Notes: a model not told the origin generated them from the letters alone. A stretch of 64,000 nucleotides of DNA from Rhynchopus sp. YZ270_cl-10 (GCA_964035575.1 OZ037879.1:1116001-1180000), one strand, 5' to 3'; counted from the first letter of the stretch, positions 18,822 to 29,023 are shown. Made by a program: numbers and translations.

Positions 18822-21359
18822 ATGCAGATCCTCGCTTTGTGGGCAGTTTCGTTACACCTCCACGTCCTCCCTGCCTGCCTAAGTGGCGACGATGCGGCCT
18901 GTGTCGGAATGATCACTGAGGATACCTATGTCATCGACTATTCCCCTTCTGGGACGCGCCTCATAACTGGAAGCGACGACAACTCGATACGTGAATGGGA
19001 CACCTCGACTGGGGATATGGTACAGTCCTATACAGGCCATGTGTCTCCGTTGGAGGCTGTGCGGTACTCACCGGATGGGGCAACAGTGGCAAGTGGTGCT
19101 GGTGATGGAAAGTTGAAGATATGGCGTGTCAGTGACGCTACCGTGCAGAAGACCGTCGCTGTTGGGTCCATTGTGTATAGTGTCGCGTTCTCGAGTGGGG
19201 GTACGCAGATTGTGACCGGGGATGGGGGGAACGCTGTGCGTGTGTGGACTTCCTCTGGTGCGGTGGCCTACGTGCTCTCTGGGCATGGTAGCGCGGTGAG
19301 TCGTGCAGAGTTCTCTCCAGACGACACCCGCATAGTGTCCTGTGGTGGTAAAGACGTCGTCGTGTGGAATGTGGCAAGCAAGTCCGTGGAGTTCACCCTG
19401 ACAGGGCACACAGACCGAGTTACGTGCGTGGCCTTCTCTCCAGATGGGAAAAAGGTTGCAAGCGGCAGTACGGACAACACAGTGATCATCTGGGACCTCG
19501 CCACGCAGAAGGCAGAGGCCACCTTCCTTGGTCATACAGGGTGGGTGCATTCCATTGCGTACTCGACCGACGGTGCGTACATAGTGTCTGCAGGTGGCGG
19601 GGATAACAACGTGAAGATGTGGGTGCCAGACAGCTCGCTATCCCTCATCCTCGACATGAAGGGACACACAAATAGAGTCTACGGTGTGCGGTTCTCGAAG
19701 GATATGCGCTTCATTGCTAGTGCATCGTCGGACAAGTCGGTGCGTGTGTGGAAGAATCCGAACACCATGGCGCCGTTTGCGATGACAGTCGCACCTGCCA
19801 CAGACCCACCCGCAACTGATCCACCTGACACAGACGCACCAAAAACCGAAGCTCCAGAAACTGCGTTGCCATCTACACTCACACCAGGAAACACCCACCC
19901 CCCACCCACGCCAGCACCCGACACAGCCATCCCTGAGACGCTTCCCCCACAGACACCTGCACCGGACACTGCTGTGCCTTCTACACTCACACCGGGGCAC
20001 ACGCGCCCTCCGGCCACACCTGCCCCAAAGACGGCTGCTCCTACAACTGCGCCCACCACGACCCCGCTGCAGACAGCTCCACCGGACACAGCGGCACCGA
20101 CACTGACAACACTCACACCGCAGCCGCTGCTGAGCCAGCCCGATGATGGGAGCGCAGTGTTGGAGGAGTACACAGAGTGGACCACAACCGCAACGGCTTC
20201 AGGGGTGACTGGTGGTGCCTTGGCGACGACGGTGGTGACGGGTGGGTCGTTCACCATGACGTCGCACGGCCTGTCGCGTGTGGCGCGTGCACAGATGTAC
20301 CTCCGCATGCTGGAGTGCCCACGCAACACGGCAACACCGATGCCGTTTGTCCTGAGCCCCTCGCAGCTCAGAATCGGCAGAGACACACTCCGCGAGGAAC
20401 GTGGTGCTGCCATCGGGAACACCGTGATCATCACCATGCTCATCCTGACGACGTGCCTCGGAGCCTTGGTGCACAGCAGTGTGTACGGCACGCCAGGTGT
20501 GCTGGCCTCGCTCCGTGCAATGCCTGTCCCGGTGGTGTGCCTTGTGTTGGAGCTGCTGTGGACGCCTATCATGCAAGGCGCCACTGCGCTGGTGCTTCAC
20601 GGAAGCCACGCCGATCTGGGTGTGGGCATCGGGATTCTGCTGCTGTCTGCAGGGGTGATTGCATGGCTGCTGTGGCTGGCAAATCGTGCTCGGAAGACAT
20701 ACGTCACTGCTGCTGTGCCGCCGACGCGCTGGCTGGATCGGTACGTCGCCGCACGGTGGGAGTGGCGTGAACAGACACCGACACATGCGCTGCGTGCGTC
20801 TGCCTGTGTCTTCGACGGGTACCGCTTTGAGCACAGCGAGTACTTCGCCATACAGCTCATCTTCACGGGCTCCATCGGCGTTCTCTTTGGGTGGAACCCA
20901 CAGACGCTTGTGAACTGTGCAGGCCGGGCGGGGCTTATTACCTGCATGCCGCTGATCTGGACTGCCACCGTGCTGAAAGACAAGCCGTTCTCACGGTGGG
21001 TGGAGAACTGGGTGGAGGTGTTGCTTGGGCTGCTTGAGTTTGCGTTTGCTGTGGTTGCGTTTCTGGGGGTGTCGCAGGAGAACGAGGCGCTGGTGGATGT
21101 GGGGGAGAACCTTGGCGAGTGGGTGGGGAATGCGGCTGTGCTGAAGTTCCTTCTGGACATCTGGCTGTACTGCCGGGAGCGGTGGTATGCAGAGGTCGAC
21201 CGGAAGACGAAGGTTAACAGGATGCCACCAGACCCACATGCTGTGTCCTTCGCACACCCGGAACCACCACCCATGCAAGAGGACCTCTGGCACTCCTCTG
21301 CGAGGCTCGTGCCGATGTCGACACTCTCAATGGTATCGTCGACAATTACAAGGGTATAG
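18822..21359 (+). CDS. Secreted-type WD40 multi-pass membrane protein, copy 1
   Basis: 845 residues. A hydrophobic signal-like N-terminus (MQILALWAVSLHLHVLPAC) is followed by seven WD40 blades (about 25-320), such as GHTDRVTCVAFSPDGKKVAS. Blade 1 is shorter than in copy 2. A Thr/Pro-rich stalk follows (about 328-440). Then come about seven hydrophobic segments (about 530-780), nearly identical to copy 2. The WD40 propeller would face the lumen or outside, which is uncommon. Relative to copy 2 one base is missing between 21287 and 21288, so the last 24 codons read out of frame and stop at 21359. The alternative frame stays open to 21520 and would give a tail like that of copy 2, with a tandem GIVDxY/GIVDxH repeat. 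This may be a real truncation or a sequencing error. Function is unknown; surface sensing or adhesion is a guess. Confidence 0.75.
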   Translation: MQILALWAVSLHLHVLPACLSGDDAACVGMITEDTYVIDYSPSGTRLITGSDDNSIREWDTSTGDMVQSYTGHVSPLEAVRYSPDGATVASGAGDGKLKIWRVSDATVQKTVAVGSIVYSVAFSSGGTQIVTGDGGNAVRVWTSSGAVAYVLSGHGSAVSRAEFSPDDTRIVSCGGKDVVVWNVASKSVEFTLTGHTDRVTCVAFSPDGKKVASGSTDNTVIIWDLATQKAEATFLGHTGWVHSIAYSTDGAYIVSAGGGDNNVKMWVPDSSLSLILDMKGHTNRVYGVRFSKDMRFIASASSDKSVRVWKNPNTMAPFAMTVAPATDPPATDPPDTDAPKTEAPETALPSTLTPGNTHPPPTPAPDTAIPETLPPQTPAPDTAVPSTLTPGHTRPPATPAPKTAAPTTAPTTTPLQTAPPDTAAPTLTTLTPQPLLSQPDDGSAVLEEYTEWTTTATASGVTGGALATTVVTGGSFTMTSHGLSRVARAQMYLRMLECPRNTATPMPFVLSPSQLRIGRDTLREERGAAIGNTVIITMLILTTCLGALVHSSVYGTPGVLASLRAMPVPVVCLVLELLWTPIMQGATALVLHGSHADLGVGIGILLLSAGVIAWLLWLANRARKTYVTAAVPPTRWLDRYVAARWEWREQTPTHALRASACVFDGYRFEHSEYFAIQLIFTGSIGVLFGWNPQTLVNCAGRAGLITCMPLIWTATVLKDKPFSRWVENWVEVLLGLLEFAFAVVAFLGVSQENEALVDVGENLGEWVGNAAVLKFLLDIWLYCRERWYAEVDRKTKVNRMPPDPHAVSFAHPEPPPMQEDLWHSSARLVPMSTLSMVSSTITRV

Positions 21360-21520
21360 TCGACAAGCACAATGGTATCGTCGATAAATACAAACGTATC
21401 GTGTCTGCCCAAGCTGCTGAGCTCGTAGAGAGCAGACGCACTGCTGCAGACACACAACTTGCCCTTGAGGATGCAAAGGAGTGCAACCCCCATGACTTCA
21501 TATCTGTGATAATAATATGA
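21287..21520 (+). pseudogene. Out-of-frame tail of WD40 gene 1
   Basis: This stretch reads, in the frame of copy 2, as a helical tail with three 24-base tandem units (GGTATCGTCGACAATTACAA-like) encoding GIVDNYK, GIVDKHN, GIVDKYK. It ends in TGA at 21518-21520. It is disconnected from the main frame by a single-base difference, which implies recent loss or an assembly error. Confidence 0.6.
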
Positions 21521-21635
21521 GTGTGCACGTGAACTTCATTTTCTTTTTGGTCCTGGGCTGGACCTTGAATTGTATCCGTGGTCCGTTCCTCCAGAAACTC
21601 TATGAAGGTGTTGACCGCTCGAGCCGATGTCTTGA

Positions 21636-21756
21636 CCTGAGAGAGTACAGAGGAGGGGTATGCGGTGCGTGTTGACCTCAGGGTCTTTTTGTTTTTCAGA
21701 TACCCTGCCTCTCCTTTATCACCAATGCATAGCCTTTGTGTTTCTGTTGGGGTATG
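21636..21756 (+). repeat. Repeat R2, copy a
   Basis: CTGAGAGAGTACAGAGGAGG through TTTATCACCAATGCATAGCC and TTCTGTTGGGGTA. It matches 28281-28425 with small indels. Confidence 0.75.
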
Positions 21757-22369
21757 ACAGGGATTATTCTAGGGATTTTGGGACGGGGAGCTCCCTGGCC
21801 CAAATAAATATCAAGTTTTTTTTGATAAAACAACTTGTTGTCAATTCTAAAAAGATTGCAGGCAGCGCTGCAGGGCAAACAAAACGGATTGGAAAAAACA
21901 GAAGCTTGCTTGTTTTCTTTGAGTACTCAATTAACCACAACAACCGTACTTCAGTTTAACACATTTTTTCACCTTTTTGTTTTCCCGGCTTTGAGCGCAC
22001 AAACAAAAGACCCGATCTTTTTTACCAGGGACTCCCTGGTAAAGAGAAAAATCGTGGGTGAGGACGGTGACGGCCGAGTCTTTGGGAAGGAATAACAAAC
22101 GGTGTGCTGGTCCGTGAGCGACTGAGAGCTTCGTCAGGAAGAAGGGGGACAGGGTGTCAGACTTGGAGACTTGTGATAGTGGGGTGTGTACTGGTGGACC
22201 TTTGTGGGTCTTAATGACACTGTGCACCGTGTGTGCCTTGCATATGTTATTCGGGTGACGAGGGAGAAGGGGCTTTCTTTTTGGGATTTTTGTGTTGGTT
22301 AGAATTAGGTGGATGTGGTCCTTGAGACTTGAGGGCTATTCGAGGAAGGGAGTAGAGTTTTCTTCTATT

Positions 22370-23065
22370 GTCCTTGGGCCAGATGAGCGCCCTGTATCTG
22401 TCTTAGAGGCAGTGAGGTAGAACGTTTTTCTTGTATTTCTAGTGTGTTCGGGTTTTGGACTACCTTGGGCCAAGAGTGCCCTGTACACTGTCTGTGAGGC
22501 AGCGAGGTAGAACGTTTCCTTGTGTTTTCTCTGTTCGGGGAGATAAAAAATTTTTGTTTTTTGTCCACCGTACGTAGGGAATCTCGAGATTCCCAGAAAA
22601 AATGTTTGTTTTTAAAAATGTTTAGGGCTTACCTACCCCCCCGTGTATATGTTCCGTGCATATGTCCATGTTGGTCGAGGCTCGGACAATACACATGTTT
22701 TCGGACACATCGCTCGTTCCCCCATAAAGTGTCAATTTGGTGGACCACCTTTCACTAAATTTCTACTCCACTAATCTTCTCGATTTTTTTTGCATTTTAT
22801 AAGGGTGTACGTTGAGGTACCGCCCATGTCGGGCTACCGGGGTTGAGAGTGCCCTTCACATTGGCTGCGATGCAGTGAGGTAGAACAGTTTTCTCGTGTT
22901 CTTCTGTCATCGGGTGTTGGTCTGCTTTGGATCGTGAGCACCCAGTACTTTGTCTGAGAGGCAGTGAGACAGAACGTTTTCTTGTGTTTCTTCTGCTATC
23001 GGGTTTTGGTCAACCTTGGGTCGTGAGCACCCTGTACACTGTCTGAGAGACAGTGAGGTAGAAAG
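22370..23065 (+). repeat. Interrupted tandem array, unit about 75-90 bases
   Basis: Five units share GCACCCTGTACACTGTCTGA then GAGGCAGTGAGGTAGAACGT, followed by TTTCTTGTGTTTCTTCTG and CGGGTTTTGG. They lie at about 22370, 22460, 22845, 22925 and 23005, with an unrelated stretch between units 2 and 3. Confidence 0.75.
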
Positions 23066-23172
23066 TTTTATTGGGTTTGAGCTCTTTGGCTATGCGTACG
23101 GAGGCCGGGAGTGCCTCGGGTTTGTGTAAGTCGATCCGCGAGTGATTGAAACAGGGACAAGAACGGGTGCAC

Positions 23173-23315
23173 CGAAAAATCGGTGGAGTCTGCTCGTGTG
23201 TGAGTGGTACTGACGATTGCCGAAACATCGGCGGACATGTACATTGGTGTGAGACGCATGTGTTTGTGTGTGTTATTGACAGAGTGTCACCAACAGTGCC
23301 GAAATATCGGCAGGG
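23173..23315. repeat. Three CCGAAA-N-ATCGG mini-hairpins
   Basis: CACCGAAAAATCGGTG, GCCGAAACATCGGC and GCCGAAATATCGGC occur at about 23172, 23218 and 23300. The stem is kept while the flanks differ. Confidence 0.65.
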
Positions 23316-23464
23316 ACCGAACGCTCGGTCGTGCACGCCTAAGGGGACAGGCCGCGCGTGTGGGATAGTCGACCGTAACGGTTGAAAGAAGCGGGGGGGG
23401 ACTCCGGGAGGGTATGAAATCATCACCAAAGCTGAGGTGGCCAAGAAAGTGATCTTGTCTTTGG

Positions 23465-24095
23465 GTGTGTGCGTTTCACCACAACCTCTCCCTTTTGTCT
23501 TTATTGTTTTTATTGCTTTATTGTTTTCGTGGGTGCGGGAAAAACATAAAAAGGAAAAGTAGGGTGCGGTTTCAATTTTCCTGCGTTTTTCCCGTGTTTT
23601 TACAATTTTCCACGCTTTTTTTGCCCTCTTTCATGCAAGTTCCCCCTGGCACGGTATATAAATGCTGGTCAGGCTAGCTCCTCTATGCTGTGATACGCGA
23701 GTCTCTCAAGCATTTTGCGCGTTTTCCCCGCTGCTTTGTGAAAAAGTGCGCGCTGTATCACCCTACGTTGTTTTTACATTTGTTATGTCTCGTTTGGTTG
23801 GGTTCCGATTTGTTTTAGTTAGCTTATCGTTTCCATTGCTTCGTTCACCACCCATTGCAGGGTGCAATTCTTTCCATTAGCAAAACCCTCATATTAATGC
23901 GTCACAAACCGCAACAGCAGAAGAGAGATGGTTTGGTCTGAGGAGAATCAAAGGAACAAAAGGACCGAAGAACCAACCATGCGGTATGGCGAGATTCGAG
24001 GACCTCACCATCTCACAAACTGTTCGTTTGCAGTGTTTTTGTTGCACTACAACAACGTTTCCTTTTTGGATCTAACGTGCTCGTGAATTTTTGTG
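23465..24095 (+). repeat. Repeat R1, copy a
   Basis: Starts GTGTGTGCGTTTCACCACAA. It contains CACGGTATATAAATGCTGG, with a TATA-like box at about 23655-23662, and a segment starting TGCAGGGTGCAATTC. It matches 27877-27995 and 28460-28930, where other DNA separates the two halves. Indels break any shared reading frame, so it is noncoding. Confidence 0.75.
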
Positions 24096-24239
24096 TAGAT
24101 TCATGGGGAGGAAAAAAAAAGCGTCCCTTCCCATTCCTTCACCTTTTTATTATCCTCTTGGATCTTTTATTGTGGAGAAAACGTATGCGACACTGTCAAG
24201 TGGTTTCTCTGAATTGAAGACGAATCTATTTTAAAACTC

Positions 24240-24460
24240 TTCTTGCATCTTGAACGCACCTCCTGATCTCTGCTGCCGTATCTCACTTCCTGCCTATCTC
24301 TCATGCATTTCCCTCCTGCCTCCTTAACACCCCCAAAACAAAACACCACACTGTTCAGGAGATGCGGGAGTAGGGGTGCCCTTTTATATACCACTCACGT
24401 ACACATCCTTTGCATGAGCTCGACTCAGACGTGTTTTAGCACGTTGTCAACTACTCTTTT
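24240..24460 (+). promoter_or_regulatory. Duplicated upstream region of WD40 gene 2
   Basis: Near-copy of 18598-18821. The TATA-like TTTTATATA is at about 24381-24389, one T shorter than in copy 1, and the SR8 segment is at 24411-24449. Confidence 0.5.
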
Positions 24461-27055
24461 ATGCAGATCCTCGCTTTGTGGGCAGTTTCGTTACACCTCC
24501 ACGTCCTCCCTGCCTGCGAAATTGGCAACGACGCGGCCTGTGTCGGAAGGATCACTGGACACACCTCGTATGTCAATGCCATCGACTATTCCGCTTCTGG
24601 GACGCGCCTCATATCTGCAAGCTCTGACAACTCGATACGTGAATGGGACACCTCGACTGGGGATATGGTACAGTCCTATGCAGGCCATATGTCTGCAGTG
24701 CGGGCTGTGCGGTACTCACCGGATGGGTCAACGGTGGCAAGTGGTGATGTTCTTGGAATTTTGAAGATATGGCGTGTCAGTGACGCTACCGTGCAGCAGA
24801 CCGTCGATGTTGGGTCCAGGGTGCATAGTGTCGCGTTCTCGAGTGGGGGTACGCAGATTGTGACCGGGGATTCGGGTAACTCTGTGCGTGTGTGGACTTC
24901 CTCTGGTGCGGTGGCCTACGTGCTCTCTGGGCATAGCAGTGCGGTGAGTCGTGCAGAGTTCTCTCCAGACGACACCCGCATAGTGTCCTGTGGTGGTAAA
25001 GACGTCATCGTGTGGAATGTGGCAAGCAAGTCTGTGGAGTTCACCCTGACAGGGCACACAGACGATGTTCTGACCGTGGCCTTCTCTCCAGATGGGAAAA
25101 AGGTTGCAAGCGGCAGTGAGGACAAGACAGTGATCATCTGGGACCTCGCCACGCAGAAGGCAGAGGCCACCTTCCGTGGGCATACAGGGGTGGTGTACTC
25201 CATTGCGTACTCGACCAACGGTGCGTACATAGTGTCTGCAGGTGGCGGGGATAACAACGTGAAGATGTGGGTGCCAGACAGCTCGCTATCCCTCATCCTC
25301 GACATGAAGGGACACACAAATGCGGTTCTCAGTGTGTGGTTCTCGAAGGATGGTCGCTTCATTGCTAGTGGATCGAAGGACGGGTCGGTGCGTGTGTGGA
25401 ACACCACAGTCGCACCCGATACAGACGCACCTGCAACTGATCCACCTGCAACAGACCCACCTGCAACTGATCCACCTGCAACAGACCCACCTGCAACTGA
25501 CCCACCTGCTACAGACGCACCAAAAACCGAAGCTCCAGAAACTGCGTTGCCATCTACACTCACACCAGGAAACACCCACCCCCCACCCACGCCAGCACCC
25601 GACACAGCCATCCCTGAGACGCTTCCCCCACAGACACCTGCACCGCCTACCACGACCCCGCTGCAGACAGCTCCACCGGACACAGCGGCACCGACACTGA
25701 CAACACTCACACCGCAGCCGCTGCTGAGCCAGCCCGATGATGGGAGCGCAGTGTTGGAGGAGTACACAGAGTGGACCACAACCGCAACGGCTTCAGGGGT
25801 GGCTGGTGGTGCCTTGGCGACGACGGTGGTGACGGGTGGGTCGTTCACCATGACGTCGCACGGCCAGTCGCGTGTGGCACGTGCACAGATGTACCTCCGC
25901 ATGCTGGAGTGCCCACGCAACACGGCAACACCGATGTCGTTTGTCCTGAGCCCCTCGCAGCTCAGAATCGGCAGAGACACACTCCGCGAGGAACGTGGTG
26001 CTGCCATCGGGAACACCGTGATCATCACCATGCTCATCCTGACGACGTGCCTCGGAGCCTTGGTGCACAGCAGTGTGTACGGCACGCCAGGTGTGCTGGC
26101 CTCGCTCCGTGCAATGCCTGTCCCGGTGGTGTGCCTTGTGTTGGAGCTGCTGTGGACGCCTATCATGCAAGGCGCCACTGCGCTGGTGCTTCACGGAAGC
26201 CACGCCGATCTGGGTGTGGGCATCGGGATTCTGCTGCTGTCTGCAGGGGTGATTGCATGGCTGCTGTGGCTGGCAAATCGTGCTCGGAAGACATACGTCA
26301 CTGCTGCTGTGCCGCCGACGCGCTGGCTGGATCGGTACGTCGCCGCACGGTGGGAGTGGCGTGAACAGACACCGACACATGCGCTGCGTGCGTCTGCCTG
26401 TGTCTTCGACGGGTACCGCTTTGAGCACAGCGAGTACTTCGCCATACAGCTCATCTTCACGGGCTCCATCGGCGTTCTCTTTGGGTGGAACCCACAGACG
26501 CTTGTGAACTGTGCAGGCCGGGCGGGGCTTATTACCTGCATGCCGCTGATCTGGACTGCCACCGTGCTGAAAGACAAGCCGTTCTCACGGTGGGTGGAGA
26601 ACTGGGTGGAGGTGTTGCTTGGGCTGCTTGAGTTTGCGTTTGCTGTGGTTGCGTTTCTGGGGGTGTCGCAGGAGAACGAGGCGCTGGTGGATGTGGGGGA
26701 GAACCTTGGCGAGTGGGTGGGGAATGCGGCTGTGCTGAAGTTCCTTCTGGACATCTGGCTGTACTGCCGGGAGCGGTGGTATGCAGAGGTCGACCGGAAG
26801 ACGAAGGTTAACAGGATGCCACCAGACCCACATGCTGTGTCCTTCGCACACCCGGAACCACCACCCATGCAAGAGGACCTCATGGCACTCCTGTGCGAGG
26901 CTCGTGCCAAGCACAAGAGTACCGTCGACGAGTACAAACGTATCGTGTCTGCCCAAGCTGCTGAGCTCGTAGAGAGCAGACGCACTGTTGCAGACACACA
27001 ACTTGCCCTTGAGCATGCAAGGCGATCAAACCCCCATGACTTCATCTATCTGTGA
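24461..27055 (+). CDS. Secreted-type WD40 multi-pass membrane protein, copy 2
   Basis: 864 residues and apparently intact. The signal-like start is followed by seven WD40 blades at about 30-325 (GHTSYVNAIDYSASGTRLIS, GHMSAVRAVRYSPDG, GHSSAVSRAEFSPDD, GHTDDVLTVAFSPDG, GHTGVVYSIAYSTNG, GHTNAVLSVWFSKDG). A stalk holds a five-fold TDPPA repeat and then Thr/Pro-rich sequence. Hydrophobic segments lie at about 517-538, 552-575, 585-605, 662-677, 689-703, 716-736 and 756-770, followed by a helical tail. Against copy 1 the membrane part is almost identical, while the blades and stalk differ much more, including a stalk deletion of about 30 residues. This points to gene conversion of the 3' half or to diversification of the exposed half. 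Confidence 0.8.
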   Translation: MQILALWAVSLHLHVLPACEIGNDAACVGRITGHTSYVNAIDYSASGTRLISASSDNSIREWDTSTGDMVQSYAGHMSAVRAVRYSPDGSTVASGDVLGILKIWRVSDATVQQTVDVGSRVHSVAFSSGGTQIVTGDSGNSVRVWTSSGAVAYVLSGHSSAVSRAEFSPDDTRIVSCGGKDVIVWNVASKSVEFTLTGHTDDVLTVAFSPDGKKVASGSEDKTVIIWDLATQKAEATFRGHTGVVYSIAYSTNGAYIVSAGGGDNNVKMWVPDSSLSLILDMKGHTNAVLSVWFSKDGRFIASGSKDGSVRVWNTTVAPDTDAPATDPPATDPPATDPPATDPPATDPPATDAPKTEAPETALPSTLTPGNTHPPPTPAPDTAIPETLPPQTPAPPTTTPLQTAPPDTAAPTLTTLTPQPLLSQPDDGSAVLEEYTEWTTTATASGVAGGALATTVVTGGSFTMTSHGQSRVARAQMYLRMLECPRNTATPMSFVLSPSQLRIGRDTLREERGAAIGNTVIITMLILTTCLGALVHSSVYGTPGVLASLRAMPVPVVCLVLELLWTPIMQGATALVLHGSHADLGVGIGILLLSAGVIAWLLWLANRARKTYVTAAVPPTRWLDRYVAARWEWREQTPTHALRASACVFDGYRFEHSEYFAIQLIFTGSIGVLFGWNPQTLVNCAGRAGLITCMPLIWTATVLKDKPFSRWVENWVEVLLGLLEFAFAVVAFLGVSQENEALVDVGENLGEWVGNAAVLKFLLDIWLYCRERWYAEVDRKTKVNRMPPDPHAVSFAHPEPPPMQEDLMALLCEARAKHKSTVDEYKRIVSAQAAELVESRRTVADTQLALEHARRSNPHDFIYL

Positions 27056-27150
27056 TAATTGGGCACTGTGGAAAGTATGAAAAATGTGTGATTTTTTGAA
27101 GTTTCAGATTCATCTTACAATGGGGTGATTTGAGGACTTTTCCCCCCCAG

Positions 27151-27383
27151 AAAAAATACATAAGCAAACAGAATCCATCAACACGTTCTTGAAAAAGAAA
27201 TCGCGCGCCTTCTCCCAGAGCCTGCGACAAAACTCTCCCAAAAAACGGAAGAAATCCGTCATCAACCCCCTCCCTCCGCTCCGCCCCCCATCTGATGATG
27301 GCCCGGCGGGCAGTAGTATCAGCTCCATCAATGTGACATCTGCCACACAAGAGAGATCATCACGCTCGTCTGCGGTGACGTAA
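27151..27383 (+). CDS. Possible 3' exon of an unrecognised gene
   Basis: Follows a good acceptor (TTTTCCCCCCCAG). It reads open and codon-like to a TAA at 27381-27383, with a Lys/Arg-rich patch (NSPKKRKKSVINPLPPLRPP) and a Ser-rich end. No partner exon was found. It may be an alternative 3' end of the WD40 gene, but the WD40 stop lies just before it. Confidence 0.22.
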
Positions 27384-27395
27384 AAATGTTTAGTA

Positions 27396-27440
27396 TAGTG
27401 GAGCACACTCTAGGGTGGCTACACTAATACAACCAAGTTA
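27396..27440 (+). repeat. SR1 copy
   Basis: TAGTGGAGCACACTCTAGGG, TGGCTACACTAATACAACCA. Twelve bases after the stop of the stray exon, with the same 5' flank as the copy at 12591. Confidence 0.85.
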
Positions 27441-27482
27441 AAAAAAAAAACACAAATAAGTAATTGCTATCGGGAAAAAAAG

Positions 27483-27702
27483 CGGGGTGTGCTGCGGAAC
27501 TCCACCCTGTAGCAATAATCTACAATTCGCCCAGCACTCTGCTCTTCTGCAGGTATGCTACATCCCTCTTCGTACGCTAGGAACACAGAATGCATGGGCG
27601 ATAAATTGTCGTCGATCACCAGTCGCATCAGCACCACCCAGCAAATCGCCAGGATCCTATGGTGGTTTCGAAAATTGCGCGGAGTTTCCACAGCACACCC
27701 CG
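27483..27702. repeat. Inverted-repeat-bounded element, about 220 bases
   Basis: CGGGGTGTGCTGCGGAACTC at the left is mirrored by GAGTTTCCACAGCACACCCC at the right (imperfect, 21-22 bases). The interior is open on the minus strand, but with no known motif. It could be a small MITE or a structured RNA. Confidence 0.5.
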
Positions 27703-27876
27703 TTTTTTTCTTAGCAATTACTGGGGAGTGGACCTATTATTGTACCTTGAACTTTATTTTTTTTAATGATTGCATGCAATGCTCGAAGGAAATTCAACAC
27801 CGTAGCCTACTCCCATCCTTTTGCCATTTTTCTAATCCAGGGGTTGGAGTAGAGCCACCTTTCACCGACAGGTCGA

Positions 27877-28930
27877 GGTGTGTGCGTTTCACCACAACCT
27901 CTCCCTTTTGTCTTTATTGTTTTTATTGCTTTATTATTTGCGGGGGTGGGGGAAAAACATAAAGAGGAAAAGTAGGCTGTGGTTTCAATTTTCTTAGCAA
28001 AAAGAAAAAAAACCGACGCAGGAGCTTTTCTTGGAACTGTTTTATTTTCCTCACCCCAACAACATCATCACATTCAGAAAACATTGTTTTTTCGTTTTTA
28101 TTCGCTTTCTTTTCTTCTTCCTCACCCCTTGTGCTGTGAAGAAAAAAATTTTCGTTTAACCGAACGACAACCCTCTCTGAATTCACGACATTTTTTCTCG
28201 ACCCGATTACTGGAGTAGCTATTTGTTATCACCCTCTGATTACCTGTTGACACATTTTCAAAAGAACTGGCGAATCGATGTCCTACCTGAGAGATTACAA
28301 AACAGGAGGCGAGGAGGGGTATGCGGGGCGTTTTTGTGCCTTCAGGGTCTTTTTTGTTTTTCAGCAACCCTGCCTCTCCTTTATCACCAATGCATAGCCT
28401 TTGTCTTTCTGTTGGGGTACGCGGGACTTCCCCTTGTCCTCAGGGTGCAAAACGCCCCTGCCCTCTTTTATGCAAGTTCCCCCTGGCACGGTATATAAAT
28501 GCTGGGTCAGGCTGGCTCCCCTATGCTGTGATACGCGAGTCTCTCAAGCATTTTGCGTGTTTTCCCCGCTGCTTTGTGAAAAGTGCGCGCTGTATCACCC
28601 TACGTTGTTTTTACATTTGTTATGTCTCGTTTGGTTGGGTTCCGATTTGTTTTAGCTAGCTAATCGTTTCCATTGCTTCGTTCACCATCCATTGCAGGGT
28701 GCAATTCTTTGCATTAGCAAAACCCTCATATTAATGCGTCACAAACCGCAACAGCAAGAAGAGAGATGGTTTGGTCTGAGGAGAATCAAAGGAACAAAAG
28801 GACCGAAGAACCAATTCGAGGACCTCACCATCTCAGAAACTGTTCGTTTGCAGTGTTTTTTGTTGACTACAACAATGTGTGCTTTTTGTATCTACCGTGC
28901 TCGTATTTTTTTTGTGTAGATTCGGGTTTT
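27877..28930 (+). repeat. Repeat R1 copy b, split by R2 copy b
   Basis: R1 left part is at 27877-27995 and right part at 28460-28930 (TATA-like box at about 28492-28499). Between them lies about 460 bases containing R2 (28281-28425). The order differs from the first copy, where R2 is 1.7 kb upstream of R1, so the block was rearranged after duplication. Confidence 0.65.
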
Positions 28931-29023
28931 TTTTTCAATCTCGTTGCATATCAGATGTAAACCACGAAAATGGATTGTAGGACTGCGTTGGGGTGTCCAC
29001 CCTATGCTACAGCCAGGCATTGT

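Larger units (their letters stand above)
21521..24239. other. Spacer between the WD40 copies, repeats only
   Basis: No coding gene is recognised. It holds repeat R2 (21636-21756), a tandem array (22370-23065), three CCGAAA/ATCGG mini-hairpins (23173-23315) and repeat R1 (23465-24095). Confidence 0.6.

Noticed and set aside
28692-28919. Frame in R1 copy b beginning MQGAILCISK as a protein
   Set aside because: The other R1 copy has indels that break this frame, so it is not conserved as coding.
27877-28930. R1 repeats as a pair of LTRs around the second WD40 gene
   Set aside because: No matching terminal dinucleotides, no target duplication and no retroelement genes between them. The copies are also rearranged internally. 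Tandem duplication explains them better.
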